From positions 186,001 to 250,000 of the forward strand of contig NC_037317.1 in assembly GCF_000143535.2 (NCBI RefSeq): DNA of 64,000 nucleotides, given 5' to 3'. The DNA is from Botrytis cinerea B05.10. Lineage: Eukaryota; Ascomycota; Leotiomycetes; Helotiales; Sclerotiniaceae. This document shows positions 21,451 to 33,824 of the stretch, one piece after another (the stretch's first letter is position 1; every line of letters starts with the position of its first letter). Made by a program: the position numbers and the translations under genes. The notes beneath the pieces were generated by a model. That model saw only the letters and a program-made list of their open reading frames with translations. It was not told the origin of the DNA and searched no databases.

Positions 21451-24400
21451 TCAATTATCCCAAACCCCTCGCAAGCCCCTGGATCCAGCACTCCCGATTC
21501 CAAAGCCTGGTCCCGCTCCAATAGGAAACGGTAACTGACTCTTTTCATTCAGTGGACTTTTGGGATCCCCAATACTATCTCTCTCACTTCCACTTCTACT
21601 CCCCGATGCATCTACATCACCTGATCCACTACCCTTACGAGTTGGTGGCCAATTCAATGATTCATTTTGTTGGAATTGAGAAATCGATGTTGATGTATTT
21701 CGGAACGCGGGAGCGAATGGACTTGGTGATTGATTGGTATTGTATGGAGAATATTGAGGCTGGGATTGTGATTGAAGATGTGGTCCATAAAAAGGAGTAT
21801 GTTCTTCATCCGAATCCGGACCTTGGGTAAATCCACTCTCGTTGCTTAACATACTCGAGCTTCTACCTCTTTGCCTTGTGGTTTGTGACATTGTCATTGA
21901 ACCACCCATTTGAGGCATACCCATTGTCATATTCGAAATTGGAGCGTATGCGGGAAATGCGGACATTGAGCTTTCACCTGCTGTTGTCCATGAGGAATTG
22001 ACGTATAACTGATTTGCTTCTTGTTGATGCTGCTGTTGTAAAGCCATAGTGTATTGATCGATGTAGGGGTAAAGCATGGTGAGGTCATCAGTATACCGTT
22101 GGAGTTGCATTTGTGCCTCCACGTTATACTTATCCCAATTCGCCTGAACCATTCTTCTTTCATCATCTTTATCCTTCCGTTGCTTTTCCCTACGTTGAAC
22201 TTCATTCAACCCTTTGGTGTTAGCTTCACGAAGATCATCTGCTTGATGAGTAAGTTTAATAGATCTGGCTTCCAATTTCTCGGATTGACGTTCTTTGTTG
22301 AGAAGTTCAGCACTCAAAGCTGTGATTGGCTTTTCATTCTCCTTCTTTTTCGTAGTGAAGTCTGATTTAGCTTTCTCATAGAGCTCTTTTTGTGTTCGAT
22401 ACTTTTGCTTTGCTGAAATATACTCGGAATCCTTTGATGCTGAAGGTAATCGATCGGCAATTTCAATATCAGCTTGGATTGACGTAATGGCTTCATCTGC
22501 TTGTCTAATCTGAAGGGTGGCTTGTTGAATTTTTTGACGTTGCTTTTCATCATTGCCACCCGATGTGGCTATGATATGTGAGAGCTTATCAATCTCTCTG
22601 CGAAGTGTCTGGATTTTCGTGCGTTGGTCTTTACGTTCGCGTTTCTGGCGGCTACGTTCTTCTTCCAGTTTAGTCTTGGATGCTCGTATTGATTGTTGAA
22701 TAGTGGAACTGGGCGATCCTGGTCGTCCCGACACTTGAGGAGGGAGAGGCGAAAGGGAAGTTGCAGCTGCAGTATCTGATGGTGTATTAAGCGTTTTGAC
22801 GCTGGTGCAGAAAATGACTTTGTTGTTAACGACATTGAAAAATTCAATCTCATAACTGCTAGAAGGCGCAAGCCCAAAGATTTCTCCATCCCAGCACGTG
22901 TTTTTTCCAGCAGGTAAGCTAGGGTTAATACTAGCTTCCATCCTTGTAGGTTGCCAATGTGCTTGATTGACCCTAACAAAAATGGGCATTCTCGAGTTTA
23001 CAATTGACCCCTCCGTATCATCTTGATTCTCGTCGGGAATTGTGAACTTGGGAAAATAACTGGTACTAAATAAAACGGCATCAGACCCAACATTGGTAAT
23101 CCATATTCGATCTGGCTCGGTACTGAAAGGTGCATTTCCAAGGTTACTAGCATCTGTTGCATTTGTACCCGCCGATTCCGCAGCTGCGTGCGACGTTTCG
23201 TACTCTTTGACCATGACGATTTTTGTACTTGCTAAAGCTGCCCATAAAGGTTGTTGAATGCGGACTTGTGCGCTTTGTTTTCTCTTTTTCCTGGTTGTAA
23301 TGGCTGTATGACTAGCATGTAATGAATTTGAAGCTTCGTTATCTGGTGTTTGTGGGTTTGTAGTAGAAGAATCATTGGCTCCATCTGCTGATCCTTTCGC
23401 TGCTTCAGGATCCCCCAGGGTAGATGCTGCATGATCGCGTTTTTGACTCCTAACATATAAATCTCGTATATACCGCACTACTCCTTGTGCAAGAATGTGT
23501 ACCGCAAGAATATTTCGAACCCAAATCGGTATTCGGTCTTTCCAATTTGGAATAGGTATTGGTATCGACTCGAGAGGATCGTCGAGGTCGAATGATCCTA
23601 GAAAGTTTCGTGGGGATGAAAGTAGCGTACGAAGTCCAACAGATTTAATGTTGCTAATCGAGGCATAATGCGAGACCCCAATGTAACCAAAGCAGAGAAC
23701 TACGTTCCTCATGCCAGCTTCTTTTCCACTGAGACCTCCTCCCAAAGTCAATGCGATCACCGATTGTGCAAATTGCAAGATGAACTCCTGCAGAGGACCA
23801 TATAGAAATACCCAAGTCAAGAGAAACAGTACGTCAACCACCATAATCGTTGCCAATGATGGTGTACCCGTAGTTCCTTCAAACATATCGATGAAGCTTA
23901 TTCCAGATGTAGCAGTAGTGGACGGGGGGACGAATGTCAAAGTGGCGAACAGTAATTGGATGATCGTCAAGAAAGCGGGTGGGACCTGGAGAAGAACAAT
24001 AAGAATGGCCAGTGTGTCAGAGATTGGACAGGATGTCAAAACAGTCTTCGCGAAATGCCATGGACCGGAATCGCGATGTACTGAAGGGTTTTTGGCAGAA
24101 TTGACATTGATATGGCGATGATTTTCTTGTGGGAAAGAAATCGTGGGGATATTGTAACCATCTTGAGAAGAATCTGAATGTCCACCAACTGAAGTCCTCC
24201 TTGCTACGTCTCCCCCCAGCTTATGTTCCGAAGTGTTGTCATCGTTGCCAGGCAATTTCGCGTGTCCATTTGCAGGTGGTGGGGTCGAAGGTGGTGGTGT
24301 TGATGGGATAGAATCGGAGGAGTTCGCATGTCCGTTCATATGTCCATTACTCTTTTGCCTAGGCACCCTCTTCCCTGGACCTACAAGCCCATTGTCATGA

Positions 24401-24462
24401 CGAGTATCGCGTACGTTCGCAGCCCCTTGCTGTCGCTTCGAGTTGGATAGAGGACGAGGCAT
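21451..24462 (-). CDS. acrB: Ubiquitination network signalling protein AcrB
   Basis: One uninterrupted 1003-aa frame. The N-terminal ~130 residues are basic and disordered (KRVPRQKSNGHMNGHA, then Pro-rich). Hydrophobic segments lie at about 149-177 and 203-243 (LATIMVVDVLFLLTWVFLYG) with a further one near 250-262, giving the two to three membrane spans expected for AcrB. A long central region contains a WITNVGSDAVLFSTSYFP stretch and a fibronectin-like SSYEIEFFNVV segment. A strong coiled coil follows at about 590-800 (LEEERSRQKRERKDQR...). The C-terminus is disordered. In Aspergillus, AcrB acts with the CreB/CreD ubiquitination network in carbon catabolite repression and acriflavine resistance; that function is transferred from the family. 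Length and order of parts agree with the known orthologue (about 1000 aa). Confidence 0.9.
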   Translation of the reverse strand: MPRPLSNSKRQQGAANVRDTRHDNGLVGPGKRVPRQKSNGHMNGHANSSDSIPSTPPPSTPPPANGHAKLPGNDDNTSEHKLGGDVARRTSVGGHSDSSQDGYNIPTISFPQENHRHINVNSAKNPSVHRDSGPWHFAKTVLTSCPISDTLAILIVLLQVPPAFLTIIQLLFATLTFVPPSTTATSGISFIDMFEGTTGTPSLATIMVVDVLFLLTWVFLYGPLQEFILQFAQSVIALTLGGGLSGKEAGMRNVVLCFGYIGVSHYASISNIKSVGLRTLLSSPRNFLGSFDLDDPLESIPIPIPNWKDRIPIWVRNILAVHILAQGVVRYIRDLYVRSQKRDHAASTLGDPEAAKGSADGANDSSTTNPQTPDNEASNSLHASHTAITTRKKRKQSAQVRIQQPLWAALASTKIVMVKEYETSHAAAESAGTNATDASNLGNAPFSTEPDRIWITNVGSDAVLFSTSYFPKFTIPDENQDDTEGSIVNSRMPIFVRVNQAHWQPTRMEASINPSLPAGKNTCWDGEIFGLAPSSSYEIEFFNVVNNKVIFCTSVKTLNTPSDTAAATSLSPLPPQVSGRPGSPSSTIQQSIRASKTKLEEERSRQKRERKDQRTKIQTLRREIDKLSHIIATSGGNDEKQRQKIQQATLQIRQADEAITSIQADIEIADRLPSASKDSEYISAKQKYRTQKELYEKAKSDFTTKKKENEKPITALSAELLNKERQSEKLEARSIKLTHQADDLREANTKGLNEVQRREKQRKDKDDERRMVQANWDKYNVEAQMQLQRYTDDLTMLYPYIDQYTMALQQQHQQEANQLYVNSSWTTAGESSMSAFPAYAPISNMTMGMPQMGGSMTMSQTTRQRGRSSSMLSNESGFTQGPDSDEEHTPFYGPHLQSQSQPQYSPYNTNQSPSPFAPAFRNTSTSISQFQQNESLNWPPTRKGSGSGDVDASGSRSGSERDSIGDPKSPLNEKSQLPFPIGAGPGFGIGSAGSRGLRGVWDN

Positions 24463-26603
24463 GCGACGACCGGGTGGATTGCTGACCCAGATGAATCTTC
24501 CGAGCCAGCTTGAATGGGAGCTTCGGAAATGTTCCTAGATTCCTCCAAAAGATTTCAGGACAAACAAAGAATAAAGCAACCTTAGATCAGGCATAGATTG
24601 ATCAAAAGGGTTGAAATTGTAGATTGAAACCATTCAAGAAGTTGAAAGAGTGATCAACTTGAACGATGTGTGTTTGTGCGAGAAAGGGAATTTGTGGATG
24701 AGTTTATAAGGAAGTATCAAGGTGGTAATAGTGTGTGGTAGTTGGTAGTAGTAATTGTTGCAGTGGTGGTCGGTGTTTTCCTTGTGCCTTGTGCTCAGGC
24801 TTTTTTTTTTCTGTCTTCTGTTATTAGACGAGCGAGATTTCAATCCCTACACACCACCGAGAGAGACCGCTTCACTCCACACAGACGACACGCAGGGTGA
24901 GGGCAGCTTGGAGTGAAGTTTGGAGTGAAGTCTACAAAGTCGCGAGGGGTGTACCCAATAAAATAAATTTGCGTCGTTTTAGAATTGAAGAAGAATTTCA
25001 GAGGCAGCGAATGAAATGCATAGATACACCCCGGCGTGTTATGGGACATGAAGATGATGACTAAAATTCCGAAGTCAATATCCAAATTGAATCCACGATT
25101 CGCTCCTTCTCTCCACTGAGAATCCTGGACTGTGTGCATTAAATCGGGATCATATCATATAGCACAAGACTTTTTCTTCATCGAGTTCGATCCCGCAGAT
25201 ATTGCATGTTTTACGTTTTATGCCGTGAGCCTTGTTGGGCCTTGTGGCATTGCTTGTTTTGCAGCCGTCTTTCGTATTGTCCATTGTTTGATATGCTATG
25301 CTATGCGAGTGTATGGAGCGAAGGGTGCGAAGGGCTATTGATGGGGTGGGTTTAGAGACAATGGGCTAGATACCATGGTGGCATGCGATGGGCTGAGATG
25401 AGATGAGATGAGACCAACGGTTTGTTGGATGGAGATATTGAAGAAATCCAAGTAGGAGGCAGGGAGTGTTCATACATCCATACCACTCAACTCAGGGCAA
25501 TGTAACCACAATGTAACCCATCTGTCAATGCAGAACCGCGACCTCAAACCATGAAAGATGATTACAACCCACCTCTATCATCCAAACTCATTGGATTGGT
25601 GCTGGCCCACCAGCCTATACACAATCCTAGATTAAGATCTCCCAAATTAGTGAGTGCTTCGTGGTATTTAAGACCGACCGAAATTTCATCTACCGACTTT
25701 GTCTTCTCTTCTGCTCTCGCAGCATGCTATGCCATGCCATATCATGAGGTGCACCAGCTTCCAACTTCCAACTTCCCGCCAGCCAACCGTTGTTGAATCA
25801 GGTACGTCCCGGTATGCCGTCCCGCCCAAAGTCCCCTTTTCTTGGGTTAAACTTTCGCCTTGAGTCTAGCGCGTATTGATTAATCTCACGCCTCTCCATG
25901 ATAATGCTGCCAAAAGAATGAATGGAGAAAATGGATTGCAAAGCCAAATACGAGTGCAAGACATCAATACTCGTACATCGTAGACATCGATCTCGAGGAC
26001 CCACCGTGGTTCTCCTGCTTAATGCATTTACGCACAGCGTTTATGCAAGTTGAAGGAGTCAGGAGTACTGGTCAAGAGTCGAGAGTCAAGTCAAACGGTC
26101 ATTCTTTAATAAAGTTTTTTTTAATCCGCGGACTACATGATTTAGCTGATTACTACCGAAACCGTTTCGCTTTAGATCCATTTCCGAAGTTCATCCATAG
26201 TTGAAATCCGCTGTTTTGCGCGAAGGAGGGGCGAAAAAGAGAGGAAGACGAAGAGGAGAAAAGAGAGAGGTGTAGCTAATAATCTTGACTGGGTAGGTCG
26301 AGGGAGGCAGAGGGAGCTGGAGATACTGGCTACTAGCTCGGTATGAATACGGAGCAGACCGAGGGAAAATATATCCGCCCCCGCCTCGACCTCGTGCTTC
26401 ACATCCACCCACACAACCTCAATTGCGAGGACTGTACGAGTGCGTCGTTGACCAGAATCCTACGAATCCAATGTTCACCAAGCGTTTCTTCTGTATCCTC
26501 CACGTCTGTTGCTCTCTTCTGCCATTTTATCCAAATTCCCATCTCATCCCACACGCTTGCATGTTCAATGTCGATCATCAATTCCAGAGTAGATCTGGGT
26601 CGT

Positions 26604-26640
26604 GGCTTCTGGCTCCTGGCTCCTGGCTCCTGGCTCCTGG
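26604..26640. repeat. Heptanucleotide repeat (CTCCTGG)n
   Basis: Five tandem heptamers, the first with one change, seen directly. Confidence 0.9.
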
Positions 26641-29600
26641 CCATCCAGGACAGGAAGACAGCTAGCTATTTACTACTGCTCCAGCATCATCTTTCTCCTG
26701 CTCTTTCTACCATTCCCAGATCTGGATTCAAAAGCTCTCCAGATCCAAGGCCAAGTCCAATCCCGCGAGCGTGCTTCCATCGACTCTGCCCCGTGATCAT
26801 GCGCATTAAATCCTCCCTCGGAAACATATACTGTCTATGTACAAAGTACAAAGCATAACTTGTGATTTCTCCATAGAGGGGCTTGCTTCCCTGTTCAACA
26901 ATGCACCACATGTATGCAATGAAGACCAAGACTATCGCTTCGGCACTTACAAGGCTTATTCTTCAATCATATCCCGAGAATGGGTGGGTGCACATCGATT
27001 TGTTTGGTTCTTGCTCCTCATATTCAATCAATGTCGTCTGGGTAATACAATTAGGATGAATGGAAGTCGAGGAATATGACGAGTTTTCTCCTCAAGATGC
27101 TATGTTTCAATAAGAGTCAATGTGATGAATGATTTTTGAAGATATATGGAAGATGGCAATGTTTGATGTGTCGAGTACTTGGGCATGAAAGAGTCGCGAT
27201 TCCTTATTTTTTTCCTTTCGCCCATTTTCTCACCACCATGAAGTTCGGCATCAATACTCAAGTATACCAACCCTACCGTTATCACGTCGATGTTGAACGG
27301 ACAACAGCCAATCCTCGCCTGGTAGAATGAAGCGATTTCACGATTCTGCCAAACATCTATCGCTGATTCATTCGCCCATCATGACCCATGTTATCATAAG
27401 GATCACAACGTGGTTGAAACGGTGATTAATTGATTGGAAGTGGGTATCAGAAAAACAGAGTTTTTAAAGCTAAATTTTGATGATCTTCCTCTATTGGTAA
27501 ATCTCTGCATGATCTAACCCTTTCCTGTCATTCAATCCGATGACTCGTTATATAATTGAGCTACCGCCATAAACGTCTTCAAATCTCAAGTACGATGGAT
27601 TCGGGGGATAAACTCAAGTTGGGTTCGTTTACCCGCTACTTAAGATTGGGTTTCAATTTTGAGATGATCAAATCACGTGTTCGGATAGTCGCTCGAGTGA
27701 GACGACTTGTAGTTGGTTTGCATTGTATGTTGTTGCTTATCTATCTACGTGTCTGGGCGAGAGCATATGGTTGAGGTAGAAAGAACCTTCGTTTGCCTTT
27801 GCATCGTACAACAACTCGTCGCATCCTTAAAATCAACCCACCGCTACACCGTAGGATTAAAAATGGATGAAATTTTGGGTAATTACTCGAGTGAGAAGGC
27901 CGTTTACTTGCATATTGTTGCTTACCTATGTGTTCCCATTCCATTTTCCTTCTTTACCATTTTCGGGATAAACTCTGATAATGGGGTGTATGGTGAAGCA
28001 CACTTGTTCACTTCAATCAAGGAACAAACAAATCAAGTCACCTCTTTCCCATGCATACGCAATGCATGCAACTCTCCAAATGCCGATCTGATACTCGGGA
28101 ACCTGACATACATCAAGTGATCAATGCGAATTCTTGGCATCGTGCCATTCAATCTACCGATATCGCAGAAAAAAGCATGTTAAGAAAAGCGAGTGTATGA
28201 TTGATACTATGATCTTCGTAGGGTTTCTGTTGTGGGTGGCTGGAAATAGAGAAGGGTTGCTTTGGGTTATGGCGGTGGGCGGCATGTTTGATACTGGATG
28301 TAAATGGCGTACGTTTCATGTGCCGTGCTGACTACGTGGGTGTATGGCTTATGGTTCTGATTATTGATACTCGAGTACTATTGGTATGGCTCATAACTCC
28401 ATTGAGAATTGGCCCATCTCACGCCTTTACATTTCGGAGTCACGAACAGTTCTCTCATCCGTGTATAGATGATCAATACTTGTATCACCATGAGTTATTC
28501 GTCCCACATAGCCATGACAGCTCATGGTCTTCTTGCTGAACACGATCATTCGTCGTTTCTCACTTCATATTTAACACCGCGCTCGACATTTGACGCTCTA
28601 GTCGCAATTTCTCTTCGACCTGTTTTCAGAAGCTTCCCATACCAATAAGCTTGCTGCAAGTATAAATATAGCTTACAAATATACCGCAATTTACAGCAAG
28701 GCGAAGTGGCAGGTTGAAGCGTGATTATGAATAGCAGAAGGTAAAAATGATGTATTCCAGGAGAAAGGAGGACTTTCTGCTGCGTTCGCATTTAATTTTT
28801 CTCGGGTCAAGTGCGTGTCATAATTCTTATAAGCAGAATAGACGATCGTCGAGTGATCTTCATGTGCTTCCCACTCTTCGGTCCAACAATACCAATCAAA
28901 TTCCAAAACAAGGTCCAGGCAGCAGAGTGAAATTCACATGTATTTGTTTGATGTCTCAGAACAATATTCTAGGTCGCTACTATACAATTCTAACTAGGAT
29001 TTACCTCGACTTCTCAGTCTCATCGAGGGAAGTTAATGGAGTGGAGAATTTATTTGCTAGATTAATCGTTATAGATGGACAGGAGTGTGAGATACTGTAC
29101 TGTTTGCTGTATGGCAATATAGCTTCTGATGCGCTGCATGTCATTCTTTTTGCAGATTTGATGGGCTACGTTGTGTTGTCGTCGTGTTGTGAGTCTAGCT
29201 ATGCGAAGCTGATGTTCAGGGGGTGAGAAACTATTTAATTTTCTAATCAATTTCTCATACAGAAAATGTGTCTCGGTTGTGTGATCATGTTGAGAATTAA
29301 TATGATAAGTAGAGTTAAGTTGATAACAATAATCATAGAAGCTGCTAATTCGATAAAGAAAATCAGCTGTCATTCATCATCTATGAAAGTGTCGTCATCT
29401 TACTTGAGCACAACATTTTGTTTTGTTAATCCATCCTATCCTATCCTATCCTTTTCTTACAGTAGGAAGCCAGGAATCGTTATGATGGTCATGCAAGATC
29501 ATTTTCTAGATCAATAAGTGACTCTTCTTTGGATTGAGATAAATCATTACATAACATATACCGCGGTAACCCCCGTAGACTTTAAAATCAAAACTCCCTC

Positions 29601-31170
29601 TCTCGCTTGACGCAGTGGAAGCAGTGCTCCATCCACAGCTATGAAAATTCTCTCAAGCGTTTCCATCCTCAATCACCTGCCAAAAATAGCTTTAGGTCCC
29701 ACTATCTATCTGTAGAGTTCAGCAAACATTGCATAGTCATTATTTTGACAAGAACTACTATCTATATCCACTCCATCAAGCTCAAGCTCAAGCTCCACAA
29801 AAAAAAAACACAAAATCTTTGATTGCAAACGGTTATGTTATATATAGCATCTGAACATAACTTGGAGTTGGTGTCTGCGGTTTACATCGTAGTTTTCTTT
29901 AATGTCTCTCTCTGTGTGTGTGCGAGTCTACGCGCTGGTCTTGGTTGTCTTTTGGGTTTCCCAAGGGAGATGAATAGGTGGTGGGAATAAGGGTGTGGAG
30001 ATATTTATGTAATTATCTCGGTTTATGCGGATGCGCGCGGAGGAGATGGTGTATTTGGAGATGAGGCTCGCGATCGCTGGGATAGTGTAGTATTTTGATT
30101 TTGAGAAACCGAAGGAAATTGAAGAATGATGGGGTAGAGGGATTATAGGGAGGGAAGGAATGGGATAGAGGATTGAGAGGAGAGAAGATTGTGTTTCTGT
30201 TGAAGAATTGGTTCACTACTGTGTAATTTGCGTGATGTGTCGAATTCAGTGATTGGGGCGAGGGCGGATAAGTGGAAGATGTTGAGAGGGAATTTGAGGA
30301 GAAGATTGAGCGTGAGAAATGGGTAAGGGGGAAGAGGAAGTAATGATGGTGATAGCAAGAAAGAATTCCGATGCGCGGATATTGATTCTATGTAGTTGCA
30401 ACTCAGGATACAATGCAGTGAGCTAGCTAGTAGCAAACTCGTATTCTCAGCATCACAAACCAAAAATTCGGTAAGCGACACAAGGCAGCTTTCTCAACAT
30501 ATTTTATCTAAAAGACTTCTATCGAAAGCTCAGCATAGAGTTCGTCTCTAGGGCTATGATAAATTTAATATAGGGCCTTAGCCATAGTTTCAGATCAATA
30601 TCCATGTAATCTTAACCTTGATAGTCAGCATACAAGCATATCATTTTCATGTTCAGATCACGTATATATAAACATCCTGCATATGGACCGTAGCGAGGTT
30701 GATTTTATAGTGCGGGTAAGCTTATCGCTTTGATTCATACCTAAGACAGTCTGTATATTGCTTAACTCTCTCGAGGTAGTTACTGCTGGGGTGACAGACT
30801 GGAAGACACAGAAGAAACATTCACTGTAGCAGTGGTTACAATACATGTCTTTCGTCGCGGCCTCCACTAGAGGGCAAAAGATGTGCCAATAGCGCCTGCA
30901 GGAGTGAAGATTCATTTACTCTGGCAACTCGGATTGCTACCAGGGTAGACACTCCACATTCATCACCGAAGTACTTGGCTATTTGTATCAGAGGTATGTG
31001 GAAGACGTAACACCCACGATTGCGTAGGTTCTAATTGTCTCCATGTATTCTACCTAAAGAGCTAGCTATGTGCAGAGAATAGTAGTTCTTATTTGAGAAC
31101 TACTAGAAAGATTTAGTCTCTTTCGTATTAGTTTAATGCTATAATATAGTAGCCATTGAATTGAAGTTAT

Positions 31171-31885
31171 TCACTGCGTTCACACATTGACTCTATCGAA
31201 GACAATGGCAAGAATTGTTACCTGATATATGGAACTACTCTCTTTGAACATGTCCTTGGGCCCGAAAGTCAAAAGAATTACCTGAAACTCCTAAAATCAT
31301 TCTCCGAGGAAGGGAAAGTTTGTGCATTGGCCGCCAATGGAATTGAGATAAAGCCTAACAATGGAGTTTTTTGAACATGCTTCACTATCCAAATGCTAAA
31401 TTGGTAGAATATCTGGGTAATAGCGACCGAAAGGATGACAGTCGACCACATATCACGTACACATTTGGCGACAACCCAAGAGATTTTGAAAAACCAGAGA
31501 GGAAAAAGGATGAATAAAGTTCGGAAAGCATTGATCAGAAAACCGATGATAGAATCAATGCCGATATCATCTTATATCTTCGAGCCAGTATGAAAACTAT
31601 TGAGCTTTGAAGACATGCTGTCCATGCTGTCGCATGCGCACTACCTTTCCAAAAAACCAAATCAAAAACCAAAGATCCAAACAAAAAAAGAGATACAAGA
31701 ATCGGGTAATATCCGACTCAAGTTGAGAAATCCTGAGAACAGGTTTCTGCTAAAGGCGCTATTCAACTTCGAGATCTTATTCTACAGAAGCTGAAACTAA
31801 GGAAGCCAGACCACACCGTCTCAAGATTGATCAAGTATGTTAGATCGCTCAAGAGGGGTTACACGCCCGTATGGACACGCGCTGT
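31171..31885 (+). pseudogene. Decayed coding relic, family unknown
   Basis: Protein-like sequence continues across several frames. 31171-31371 reads SLRSHIDSIEDNGKNCYLIY... up to NNGVF, then a stop. A frame from about 31372 to 31516 reads NMLHYPNAKLVEYLGN...DNPRDFEKPERKKDE, then a stop. It resumes with INADIILYLRASMKTIEL, and later QLRDLILQKLKLRKPDHTV and RLIKYVRSLKRGYTPVWTRA (about 31755-31885). Such composition with stops and shifts between is typical of a dead gene. I do not recognise the family. Spliced-out introns could explain some of the breaks, but no consistent GT..AG model was found by eye. Confidence 0.45.
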
Positions 31886-33162
31886 GAAGGAGAGATAAAT
31901 CCCGCATGCCAACCTCAGCGGATGTGCGATTAAGCCGCAGTAATATTACCACTACGCCATACAACAACCTCGCAATTTTGTTGATTGCGACTTATTTAAT
32001 CATAAATAGACGAGGTCGATACGGTGAGAGACGTTTGTATTGTTTGCCTTGAGTTTGTTCTATTTGGCGAAGTGGTTGAAAGTGAGATATTCGCTTGCCT
32101 ATTTTCGAGACCCACAAGCTTGCGCCCTGTGGAATATGTTTTGGTGGGAAACGACTTAAACATCAGACGAGAGAGAAGTTTGTAATTTGATGCATTCGGA
32201 TCGTAGTGAATGACTTGATCAAAGGTCGCAGATTTGCGGGTTTGCGACCATCTCCACTTATTATTTTTGTAGGTGAATCATTCTGTGATTGATAGAAGAA
32301 CTCATAAGGAACAGACTTAAGATATCATGGTCTTCAATATACGAAAGACTAAAGAGTAGCCAATACTAAAATATATAGAATACCATTAGAAAAATACCAT
32401 GCGAGCATGTGCAGTGGGGCACACCTGGAAATGAGACCTCGAAACAGTTGAACAGTATTCCTTCGCGAATGTATCAATATCTGTTCCATCACCATAACTC
32501 TGAGATTTAGGAGAAGAATTTCTTATTGTGATCGCGCCATGTATTGGGAATACATTCCTTGGCCTTTAATCTCGAAGTCTTTACACAATTTCCCGATCGG
32601 AAAAGAGTGACTTCCAAGTTCCCTTCCGATTTAGAAGTCAGAACATCTTTACGCTTTAAGCCCAAACCAAAGAATCTAGAGTACCACAGCCCAGCCTATA
32701 CCTTAAAAACAATAAGACTATCTTAAAGAGAACATTGATCATGAGTTCTAGAGGCTCCCAGAATATACCCCTCGCCTAAGCTCTGGACCCACAAAAACTG
32801 TAGCGCGAGTATCGAGGTAACTTGTGTGGCAAATCAACCATCTTGGCCGCCATTCAAAATTGTTGAGCTAACTATTCTTCCAGTTCTAGAAATTCTCTTA
32901 AATCGTAACAATAGACATACATCTAGATACCCCCACTATACCCTGTCCCGGTCAACTGTTCCGTCCATATCACCGAAAGCAGCTCACCTTACAGCCACGC
33001 AAGTCCACCCACAATGACAACAGGTTCGATTATGTATATATCATTCAAGACCCTCATTTTCCCATCTAGATTCCTCCCATATACCTAAAGTCTACTCCTT
33101 CTATCTCTCATTCTTCTGAATTCTCTACACTTCTCACCCCTCCAACACCTCTCTCTATTCCT

Positions 33163-33540
33163 TTGCATTCCCTTTTTAACACTGCCCCATTCTTAACTAT
33201 TCATACAAATTTCCTACGACCAGAATTTCACTCAATAACCTGCCCACTCTCCAGAAACCTTCATTCCAATCACCATATCCACCGCCCGTTTCTATCAATC
33301 ACGTCCTTTCCCTCCAATATTGGACAAATCCAAACAACACGTTGGGTATCTTCATCACCCAGAAGCAATAATTCAATGTGTTGAAATCAACAAAAGATTT
33401 ACTCTCAGTAGAAGCTGGCTGGTGTGATCCTAATGACCGCGTATATTTCAACACGTTTACTGCTTTTTCAAACATAGCACCCGAATTGAAAGTCATTTGG
33501 ATGTTGGGAAGAATTTGTTCGACTGTGGAAATTCATTTTT
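33163..33540 (+). pseudogene. Possible frameshifted small gene with mitochondrial-like N-terminus
   Basis: The frame 33163-33384 starts at an ATG and encodes a basic, Ser/His/Asn-rich segment (for example NLHSNHHIHRPFLSI) ending in TTRWVSSSP, reminiscent of a mitochondrial presequence. Immediately after its stop, a shifted frame continues (about 33378-33540) with VLKSTKDLLSVEAGW, DPNDRVYFNTFTAF and APELKVIWML, which look like folded protein. A shift near 33378 would join them. Either a decayed gene, an unrecognised intron, or chance. Confidence 0.3.
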
Positions 33541-33824
33541 AGATTTACTATATTAAAAAAGTCAACCTTGGAACTCATTACTTGGAGGGAAGAATTGATT
33601 ATCATTAATAGTTTATAATCATGTTGCTGACTTTTGTTTTCCTTCATGATTGATAGTGGATCTAATTATGTTCTAGCATTTCCATTTTCCTTTAATCTTA
33701 CTCATAGTCTCATGCCATATCCATACTAAGAACGTCGTCTCTTATTAATATTCCAAACTTTCTTATTCTTACTCCTCCTCTTCTCATCCCCTGCAGATAT
33801 ACGCATATATCTCACCTCCATCCA

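Larger units (their letters stand above)
24463..33824. other. 9.4-kb gene-poor region
   Basis: No intact gene can be supported here. The first ~400 bp are the acrB promoter and leader. The many 60-170-codon frames have random-like composition on both strands. No terminal repeats, reverse transcriptase or transposase motifs were seen. Two stretches look like broken coding sequence (31171-31885 and 33163-33540) and are listed separately. Short tandem repeats include CTCCTGG (26604-26640), GAGAT (about 25396-25412) and CCTAT (about 29434-29450). Confidence 0.6.

Noticed and set aside
26343..26858. 171-codon plus-strand frame
   Set aside because: Includes a translated CTCCTGG repeat, overlaps equally long frames on the other strand, and has no coding character.
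27713..28120. 135-codon plus-strand frame
   Set aside because: Random-like composition, no motif, no supporting exons.
31880..31970. tRNA-like look on the minus strand (GGCGTAGTGGTAAT...)
   Set aside because: An A-box-like start is present, but there is no B box, no T arm and no anticodon stem.
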